DNA of 10,864 nucleotides from an uncultured bacterium (GTDB lineage Bacteria; Cyanobacteriota; Vampirovibrionia; Gastranaerophilales; Gastranaerophilaceae). The DNA is taken from positions 1 to 10,864 of the forward strand of contig CASGAK010000041.1 of assembly GCA_949299435.1 (NCBI GenBank), in the 5' to 3' direction. Positions 5,652-10,864 of the stretch are shown piece by piece. The position numbers and the translations under genes were made by a program. Below the pieces are notes generated by a model. It searched no databases. It saw nothing but the letters and a program-made list of their open reading frames with translations, and was not told where the DNA came from. Within the stretch, counting starts at the first letter, position 1, and each line of letters opens with the position of its first letter.

Positions 5652-6485
5652 TTAATTTTTATTAACTTTATTTTTTCCATTTGGACGATTCAACAAGTCG
5701 TTAATTTTGATTATAGAATAAGTAACCCCACCAACAGTCAAGGCTCCAAGCAGACCGTATAAAGATTTAGTTTTCAACTTTATATCATCAGCAGTATCTT
5801 TTACCACATCGAATAACTGTTTTGTAATTTTATTTTTATCGAATACAAATTTATTTTTATCTGGATCAAAAGACTGTTGAATAGCTTGTCTTAAATATAA
5901 ATCCAAACTAGCTGTTTCATATCCGCTATCAACTATAGTTTTTGCAAACTTTTCTTTTGTAAGCTCCCTAATTTCCTCAATATCAACATTTTGCCAAAAA
6001 TTATTTTTAAAATTTGTTAGTGCAGATTTCAATTGATTAGTATTTTCAGCATCGCGGATATTACAGTAAACATCTACAGCAATTTCAGCAAATTTATCAT
6101 TTTCTTTTGCAAAATTTAAATATTCATAATTTTGGGTTAAATCTTTGAGCAGATTTTTTTTCAACTCACTAAAACTCAAATTTGGTTGACAATTTCTACG
6201 AAAATTAATAAACGCAGACATAAAATCTTCTATTCGCTTTGCATTTTCTATTTCTGCATAATATTTTTCGAATGCTTTAAGCACATGCACAGATGCACTA
6301 TCGGCATTAGCCATTATTTTACTTTTTACACTATTAACAAAAGTATCTGCAGGCATACCATTTTCAAAAAATTTAACAGATGATCCACCTGCATAAGCCG
6401 ACAACAGCCCACCTCCAAGTGCCGCACCTGAGGAAAAGATTAGATCTTGTTGATTATTTACTTTTTTTACATTATCTACTGACAT
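5652..6485 (-). CDS. Orphan 277-residue protein with internal repeat and C-terminal hydrophobic helix
   Basis: I do not recognise a family. The ATG at 6485 begins MSVDNVKKVNNQ. Residues about 15-34 are Gly/Ala-rich and moderately hydrophobic (IFSSGAALGGGLLSAYAGG) and residues about 241-260 form a second hydrophobic stretch (LYGLLGALTVGGVTYSIIKI) before a basic tail. The middle is charged and helical. By eye, residues 76-117 and 140-181 resemble each other at a 64-residue offset: 'Y-x-x-I-x-[ND]-A ... S-A-[FL]-x-N-F-[RK]-x-N', then a charged helix. The pattern suggests two copies of a helical unit anchored or flanked by membrane-type segments. There is no signal peptide and no catalytic motif. 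No obvious Shine-Dalgarno precedes the ATG. It converges on the exbD operon and shares its terminator. Likely lineage-restricted. Confidence 0.7.
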   Translation of the reverse strand: MSVDNVKKVNNQQDLIFSSGAALGGGLLSAYAGGSSVKFFENGMPADTFVNSVKSKIMANADSASVHVLKAFEKYYAEIENAKRIEDFMSAFINFRRNCQPNLSFSELKKNLLKDLTQNYEYLNFAKENDKFAEIAVDVYCNIRDAENTNQLKSALTNFKNNFWQNVDIEEIRELTKEKFAKTIVDSGYETASLDLYLRQAIQQSFDPDKNKFVFDKNKITKQLFDVVKDTADDIKLKTKSLYGLLGALTVGGVTYSIIKINDLLNRPNGKNKVNKN

Positions 6486-6567
6486 AAACTACACACTTAT
6501 ATAATAAAAATAAATAAAATTGAATAATTGACTAAATATTTACGAATAAAAACATATCTTAACAAAA

Positions 6568-6668
6568 TCAAAAGCAAACTTCCACCACTGCCAACCTTAC
6601 TCTTGCAAGTCTGCTTTGTGGCTCGCTGTCTGATATGACACTCTAAAGCATCGCTCACATACATTATC
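6568..6668. repeat. Dispersed intergenic repeat, copy A
   Basis: Two blocks match the sequence at the right end of the window in the same orientation. The left block (6568-6631) aligns with 10726-10790 at 52 of 65 columns with one gap, counted by eye; within it the 44 bases 6588-6631 match at 37. The right block (6641-6668) aligns with 10837-10864 at 22 of 28. The blocks are 9 bases apart here and 46 apart in the other copy. This copy is locally richer in G+C than the surrounding intergenic DNA and includes a CTTGCAAG palindrome (6602-6609) and a possible TGCTTT/AAAGCA stem (6612-6617 with 6645-6650). It lies in the 295-base gap between the divergent genes at 6485 and 6781. No open reading frame or transposase is associated. 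Confidence 0.8.
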
Positions 6669-6737
6669 ACGAAACTTTCTCGAACAATTAACCCGATACA
6701 TTTATACAGACCTCTATACCATATATTATTTTTGAGT

Positions 6738-6774
6738 TATAATAAATGCGTAGAATGTGTAAAATTAGAGGGAG
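6738..6774 (+). promoter_or_regulatory. ftsH -10 element and ribosome binding site
   Basis: TATAAT (6738-6743) is a consensus -10. No convincing -35 is seen 16-18 bases upstream, where the sequence is CTATACC-like. The leader is about 31 bases and ends in a strong Shine-Dalgarno GAGGGAG (6768-6774), six bases before the ftsH ATG. This promoter probably serves ftsH and the two downstream corrinoid-protein genes. Confidence 0.5.
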
Positions 6775-6780
6775 AATTTA

Positions 6781-8685
6781 ATGAACAAAAGCCAATCTGC
6801 AGGTTATATAATATTAGCAATTGTCGTAGTAATATTTACGGCATCAGTATTTATAGGCGGACCGATTACTGAGACAAGTGAACTGTCTTATTCAAATTTT
6901 TTGGAAAAGCTAAGCAATAACGAATTCAGTAAAATAGAAAAAGCTGATGACTTTTTGATAGCAATTCCAAAGGATCAACCGAAACAAAAAGAAACTTCTA
7001 AAGAATCAGCAACTAAAGCAGTACCGACAACAGGACTTTTTATGCCTGTTGAAAAACAAGCACCTATAAAACAATACAAAGTACTAACTCCTTCAGATCC
7101 TGATTTAATGAAAAAACTTGCAGAATCTGATGCTGAAATTTCAGTCAAAAAGCCAAGTGAATCTTCACAGATTATGAGTATAATCGGCTCATTGCTTTTA
7201 CCGCTTTTGTTCATAATTCTACTCGTAGTGACAGCCAAAAGTATTCAAGCAGGCGGCTCTCAGGCAATGTCTTTTGGAAAAAGCAAAGCCAAATTAATGC
7301 TTGATAGCAAAGTAAAGACAACATTCAAAGATGTTGCAGGTATTGACGAAGAGAAAAAAGAACTTGAAGAAATCGTAGACTTTTTGAAAAACGGGGACAA
7401 ATATTTAAAATTAGGAGCAAAAATTCCAAAAGGAGTTCTTTTAATCGGAGCACCTGGAACAGGTAAGACATTAATGGCAAAAGCTGTAGCAGGCGAAGCC
7501 GGTGTACCGTTTTTCTCAATAAGCGGATCTGATTTTGTTGAAATGTTTGTCGGCGTAGGTGCAAGCAGAGTAAGAGATTTATTTGATCAAGCAAAAAAAC
7601 ATCAACCTTGCATTATATTTATTGACGAAATTGATGCTGTAGGCCGTCAAAGAGGTGCCGGAATGGGCGGAGGTCATGACGAAAGAGAGCAGACCTTGAA
7701 CCAATTATTAGTTGAAATGGACGGTTTTGATGAGAATACAAACATAATCGTAATTGCAGCTACAAACAGACCTGATATTTTAGATAACGCACTTTTACGT
7801 CCGGGACGTTTTGACAGACAAATCGTAATCAATAAACCTGATATTTTGGGTCGTGAACAAATTTTAGAAGTCCACGCTAAAAATAAACCGTTAGACAAAG
7901 ATGTTGAATTAAAAACACTTGCAAAAAGAACCCCCGGATTTTCAGGGGCTGATTTGCAAAACCTGTTAAACGAAGCAGCACTACTTGCAGCAAGATATGA
8001 TCAAAAACTTATCACAATGGACAACTTAGAAGAAGCCATTGATAAAGTTATGGCAGGACCAGAAAAGAAAAGTAGAATAATCACAGATGAAGAAAAAGAA
8101 AACACAGCCTATCATGAAGTCGGTCATGCACTTTTGGCAAAACTGCTTAAAAACTGTGATCCTTTACACAAAGTCTCAATTATTCCTCGCGGTATGGCTT
8201 TAGGAATTACAATGGTATTGCCGGAAAAAGATCACTTAACAATGAAGAAATCTCAAATTCTGGATACAATTACAATGACTTTGGGCGGACGAGTAGCTGA
8301 AGAAATTGTATACGGCAAAGATTCAATCACAACAGGTGCAAGCAATGATTTGGAAAAAGTTTCGAATATGGCTCGCAATATGGTTACAGCATATGGTATG
8401 AGTGAAAAAATGGGCAATATGGCTTATGGTAAAAACGAGCAAAATATTTTCCTTGGTCGTGATTTTGGTATGAAACGTGATTTTTCAGAAGAAATTGCAG
8501 CTGAAATTGATAAAGAAGTTAAAAAAATAGTAGATGAAAGATATGAAATAGCAAAAAAACTTTTAACTGAAAACCGTGATATGCTCGAATATATTTCCAA
8601 AAACCTGCTTGAGCGTGAAACTTTAGACGAAAAAGAATTTAATGAATTAATGGAAAAAGTAAAAAGTGACAGACAAACTTGCTAA
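6781..8685 (+). CDS. ftsH: ATP-dependent zinc metalloprotease FtsH
   Basis: 634 residues, a usual length. It is a membrane-anchored AAA+ protease that extracts and degrades membrane and some cytosolic proteins. Helix 1 is at about 8-26; the periplasmic domain (about 28-130) contains a Lys/Gln/Thr-rich low-complexity part (about 64-95); helix 2 is at about 131-152. AAA module: Walker A GAPGTGKT (223-230), pore loop around F256 (MFVGVG), Walker B CIIFIDE (277-283), the second region of homology with arginine fingers in LRPGRFDR (R340, R343). Protease: zinc motif HEVGH (445-449) and third ligand D523 in GASNDLEK. All catalytic residues are present. A good Shine-Dalgarno precedes the ATG. Its last 20 bases overlap the acsD-like gene, so the three genes to 10684 are probably one operon; the functional reason for pairing with corrinoid-protein genes is unknown. 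Confidence 0.98.
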   Translation: MNKSQSAGYIILAIVVVIFTASVFIGGPITETSELSYSNFLEKLSNNEFSKIEKADDFLIAIPKDQPKQKETSKESATKAVPTTGLFMPVEKQAPIKQYKVLTPSDPDLMKKLAESDAEISVKKPSESSQIMSIIGSLLLPLLFIILLVVTAKSIQAGGSQAMSFGKSKAKLMLDSKVKTTFKDVAGIDEEKKELEEIVDFLKNGDKYLKLGAKIPKGVLLIGAPGTGKTLMAKAVAGEAGVPFFSISGSDFVEMFVGVGASRVRDLFDQAKKHQPCIIFIDEIDAVGRQRGAGMGGGHDEREQTLNQLLVEMDGFDENTNIIVIAATNRPDILDNALLRPGRFDRQIVINKPDILGREQILEVHAKNKPLDKDVELKTLAKRTPGFSGADLQNLLNEAALLAARYDQKLITMDNLEEAIDKVMAGPEKKSRIITDEEKENTAYHEVGHALLAKLLKNCDPLHKVSIIPRGMALGITMVLPEKDHLTMKKSQILDTITMTLGGRVAEEIVYGKDSITTGASNDLEKVSNMARNMVTAYGMSEKMGNMAYGKNEQNIFLGRDFGMKRDFSEEIAAEIDKEVKKIVDERYEIAKKLLTENRDMLEYISKNLLERETLDEKEFNELMEKVKSDRQTC

Positions 8686-9523
8686 TAAAAAAATTTTGGG
8701 AGAGCTTCTAAAAAAAACAAACGAGGCTTTCCCTGCAAAATCTTTATACATATTGGAATTTCCGATTTTCAATCTTGAAAACGGATTTCCTTTTATTGAG
8801 CAATTTTTTCAAGATGAGCCCTGTCCCATTACAAATATTTGTGAATTGAGGAAGAAACTGACATTGAAAGCACAGAGCTTTTCTCCCGATATTTTAGGAC
8901 TAAAATTCAACATAACCCGCGAATCTGAGATAGCAGATGCGGTGAATATTTTAAAACAACTTTTACCATACATTAAAATCCCTCTTATGATAAGAGGCAC
9001 AAACGATAGTAATCTTGACAGTATTTTACTGCCGAAACTGGCACAAACCCTTGATAGAGAGTCCATAATCGCATCAGCAGACGAAAAAAATTATAAATCA
9101 ATAATCCCTTACACAAAAAACAGACACTATGTGGTACTTCGCTCTCCTATAGACATAAATTTAGCAAAAGAAATAAATATTTTATCCTCAGATTTAGGTC
9201 AACCGCTGGAGAAAATAATAACAGACACTGATATCGGAAGTCTTGGCTACGGGTTTGAATATGGCTACAGTATCATTGAAAAAATAAAACAAGAAAGTAA
9301 AAATGATATATACTTATCAAGTCCTATCATTTCATTTGCCTGTGAAGAAGCACTCAAAACAAAAGAAACCAAATCAAAAGATTTTTCGAACTCTTGGGGA
9401 AGTTTGAAAGAAAGAATTGACTTTTTTGAAATAGCTTCAGCGAGTGCAGTAAAAGCAGCAGGAGCAGATTTAATCGTAATTAACAACCCAAACACACTAA
9501 AGACAATGAAAGGACTTAATTAA
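8666..9523 (+). CDS. acsD: Corrinoid/iron-sulfur protein small (delta) subunit of CODH/ACS
   Basis: 285 residues from a GTG at 8666 inside the end of ftsH; the next candidate, TTG at 8696, would lose ten residues. It is the delta/small subunit of the CFeSP heterodimer (also CdhD), which helps hold the cobamide that carries the methyl group from methyl-tetrahydrofolate to acetyl-CoA synthase. Recognition rests on 'DTDIGSLGYGFEYGYSIIEKIK' (about 187-208), 'SSPIISFACEEALKTKE' (218-234), 'WGSLKERIDFFEIASASAV' (244-262) and 'AGADLIVINNPNTLKTMK' (265-282), in the family order on a TIM-barrel-like protein. It is somewhat shorter than the usual roughly 310-320 residues, mainly in the N-terminal half, which is diverged. 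It abuts the gamma subunit with no gap. The large-subunit partner and shared order support the call; activity depends on genes not seen here. Confidence 0.88.
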   Translation: MTDKLANKKILGELLKKTNEAFPAKSLYILEFPIFNLENGFPFIEQFFQDEPCPITNICELRKKLTLKAQSFSPDILGLKFNITRESEIADAVNILKQLLPYIKIPLMIRGTNDSNLDSILLPKLAQTLDRESIIASADEKNYKSIIPYTKNRHYVVLRSPIDINLAKEINILSSDLGQPLEKIITDTDIGSLGYGFEYGYSIIEKIKQESKNDIYLSSPIISFACEEALKTKETKSKDFSNSWGSLKERIDFFEIASASAVKAAGADLIVINNPNTLKTMKGLN

Positions 9524-10684
9524 ATGGAGCTTTCAGGACTACAAATTTTTAAATACCTGCCCGCTGCAAAAAAAACAGCTAATGCAAACTGCAAAGAATG
9601 CGGCTGTCCTACCTGCATGGCATTTGCCTTAAAACTTGCAAAAGGTAATATCGAAATTAAAAATTGCAAACATATTCCTGAAGATTTGAAAAATTTGGTA
9701 GAAAAATCACAAAAAAAAGCTCAAAAAACAGTAGAAATAAAAAACTTAAAAATCGGCGGAGAAAATGTACTATACCGACATGAAAAAACTTTTATAAACC
9801 CCACTACACTTTGTATAACACTTGATTGTGAAAATTCGGATTTTGAACAACAACTAGAAAAAATTAAAAATTTTGAAATAAATATCTTGAACAAAACTAA
9901 AAAAATTGATTTAATAATTCTGAAAAATTGCAAAGAAAATATTTCAAATTATACCCAAGATGAAAGAATAATTTCATACGAAGATTTTAAGGAATTACCC
10001 CTAAAAATTATCAAGGATAAAGACTTTAACAAAACGGCAAACGAATTAAAAATAATAAGAGAAAAAGCTGTTTTAGAAAAAGATGAAAACTATTCATCAC
10101 CAGTATGTGTACAATTCGAAAAAACAGATGTTTCCTCTAAAAAAAATTTGGATATTCTTTGTGCAAAATCTGCATTTTACATATGTAAATATGCAAACAT
10201 GCTGATATTTGAAGACTTTAATGAAGCAATGTTCTCGACACTTATGCTGCTTAGAGAAAATATATTCACAGATCCGCAAAAGCCTCTAAAAGTTGAATCG
10301 AAAATTTATGAATTTAACAATCCTAATGAAAACTCATTAATATTTCTCACAACGAATTTCGCTCTGACATTTTTTGCAGTTGCAAATGAATTGGAAAATT
10401 TATCTGAGCCCTCCTATCTGATAGTAACTCCTGCAGATGGAATGAGTGTATTGACGGCTTGGTCGGCAGAAAAATTTACAGCCCAAATGGTTGTAAAAAC
10501 TCTAAAAAAATATGACTTTGCTTCAAAAGTTAAAAACAAAAAAATTATAATTCCCGGACTTTTATCTCACATGCAAAAAGAACTGCAAACTGAAATAAAT
10601 AAAGCAGGACTTGATTTTGAAATAATAATCGGCACAATTGATGCATGCGATATTTCTGAATTTGTAAAAAATTTTGAAAAATAA
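9524..10684 (+). CDS. acsC: Corrinoid/iron-sulfur protein large (gamma) subunit of CODH/ACS, compact form
   Basis: 386 residues; the ATG follows the acsD-like stop directly, with AAAGGA about ten bases upstream. Residues 1-50 carry the [4Fe-4S] domain: ligands C23, C26, C31 and C48 in the C-x2-C-x4-C-x16-C spacing of CFeSP, with an extra C28. 'IGGENVLYRHEKTF' (77-90) is the next family signature. The C-terminal corrinoid-binding part is well kept: 'IFTDPQKPLKVESKIYE' (247-263), 'FLTTNFALTFFAVANELEN' (274-292), 'DGMSVLTAWSAEKFTA' (305-320), 'KKIIIPGLLSHMQKEL' (339-354). The middle (about 100-240), which should form a TIM barrel, is short and Lys/Asn-rich; usual members have about 440-450 residues. 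The iron-sulfur cluster normally re-activates the cobalt to Co(I). No CODH, ACS or AcsE gene is visible, so its pathway is uncertain. Confidence 0.9.
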   Translation: MELSGLQIFKYLPAAKKTANANCKECGCPTCMAFALKLAKGNIEIKNCKHIPEDLKNLVEKSQKKAQKTVEIKNLKIGGENVLYRHEKTFINPTTLCITLDCENSDFEQQLEKIKNFEINILNKTKKIDLIILKNCKENISNYTQDERIISYEDFKELPLKIIKDKDFNKTANELKIIREKAVLEKDENYSSPVCVQFEKTDVSSKKNLDILCAKSAFYICKYANMLIFEDFNEAMFSTLMLLRENIFTDPQKPLKVESKIYEFNNPNENSLIFLTTNFALTFFAVANELENLSEPSYLIVTPADGMSVLTAWSAEKFTAQMVVKTLKKYDFASKVKNKKIIIPGLLSHMQKELQTEINKAGLDFEIIIGTIDACDISEFVKNFEK

Positions 10685-10725
10685 TAAAACTGAAAAATAA
10701 AAATCAAACCTTCCTGACTTACACC

Positions 10726-10864
10726 TCAAAGGCAACCTCTCACCGCCTGCCAGCCTTGCTCTAGCAAATCAGCTCTGTAGCTCGCTGTCTAGCTTTTTAA
10801 AAACAACACTTATTTTTTTTGTTCAGCAGATTTCCTCTTTAAAGTCTAGCTCACCTACTTTATC
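10726..10864. repeat. Dispersed intergenic repeat, copy B (may continue past window edge)
   Basis: This copy has the same two blocks as 6568-6668, in the same orientation: 10726-10790 (52 of 65 alignment columns shared) and 10837-10864 (22 of 28). The spacer is expanded to 46 bases and contains an oligo-A/oligo-T stretch. GTCTAGCT occurs twice (10787-10794 and 10844-10851) bracketing that spacer. It follows acsC by 41 bases. The first 41 bases after acsC (10685-10725) show no clear terminator hairpin. The element could also act in transcript ending, but no stem is conserved between the two copies. Confidence 0.75.

Noticed and set aside
6568..6668. tRNA or known riboswitch in the G+C-richer intergenic segment
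   Set aside because: No cloverleaf, T-loop or conserved riboswitch core can be drawn, and the possible stems are not kept in the second copy.
6568..10864. Composite transposon formed by the two flanking repeats
   Set aside because: No transposase, no terminal inverted repeats and no target-site duplication are visible; the repeats are short and about 20% diverged.
1..10864. CRISPR array, prophage or integrase-linked island
   Set aside because: No regularly spaced repeats, cas-like, phage-like or recombinase genes are present; codon use and gene order look like core chromosome.

Overview
The window is AT-rich (roughly one third G+C by eye) with dense genes, standard-code stops (TGA ends the gene at 1224-1820) and Gram-negative-type envelope genes: a TonB/ExbB/ExbD energy module and secreted proteins with signal peptides. 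It also holds corrinoid/iron-sulfur protein genes of the Wood-Ljungdahl (reductive acetyl-CoA) pathway, which points to an anaerobe. This mixture, a SpoIID-like gene and several orphan membrane-associated proteins would fit an uncultured diderm lineage such as the non-photosynthetic cyanobacterial relatives (Vampirovibrionia/Gastranaerophilales) or a neighbouring phylum. That placement is an impression, not a demonstrated assignment.

Layout. 1-1075 (minus strand): the 5' part of a SpoIID/LytB-domain protein runs off the left edge, preceded by an orphan membrane-associated protein. 1076-1223: a divergent promoter region with a perfect 12-bp palindrome and a strong promoter. 1224-2661 (plus): two secreted proteins that appear to share a VirB10/TrbI-like beta-domain pattern. 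2662-2785: a spacer with a perfect 13-bp stem-loop lacking a T-tract. 2786-5597 (plus): a compact tonB-exbB-exbD-exbD operon, closed by a bidirectional terminator at 5611-5643. 5652-6485 (minus): an orphan protein with an internal repeat. 6486-6780: an intergenic region with one copy of a dispersed repeat and the ftsH promoter. 6781-10684 (plus): ftsH, acsD-like and acsC-like genes in a tight overlapping series. 10685-10864: a second copy of the same repeat.

How the genes work together. The left half looks like an envelope block: peptidoglycan-related SpoIID-like protein, two exported beta-domain proteins, and an inner-membrane proton-motive-force motor (ExbB with two ExbD paralogues) driving a TonB/TolA-type transducer across the periplasm. 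The right half couples membrane protein quality control (FtsH) with both subunits of the corrinoid iron-sulfur protein (CFeSP), the methyl carrier between methyl-tetrahydrofolate and acetyl-CoA synthase. No CODH, acetyl-CoA synthase or methyltransferase gene is in the window, and the gamma subunit is shorter than usual in its middle domain. A full acetyl-CoA pathway therefore cannot be assumed.

Most noteworthy: the two diverged intergenic repeat copies in the same orientation flanking ftsH-acsD-acsC; the stand-alone, compact CFeSP pair with a GTG start inside ftsH; two genes for exported proteins with an extended -10 exactly six bases before ATG, predicting leaderless mRNAs; and an ExbB that lacks the usual pore glutamate.
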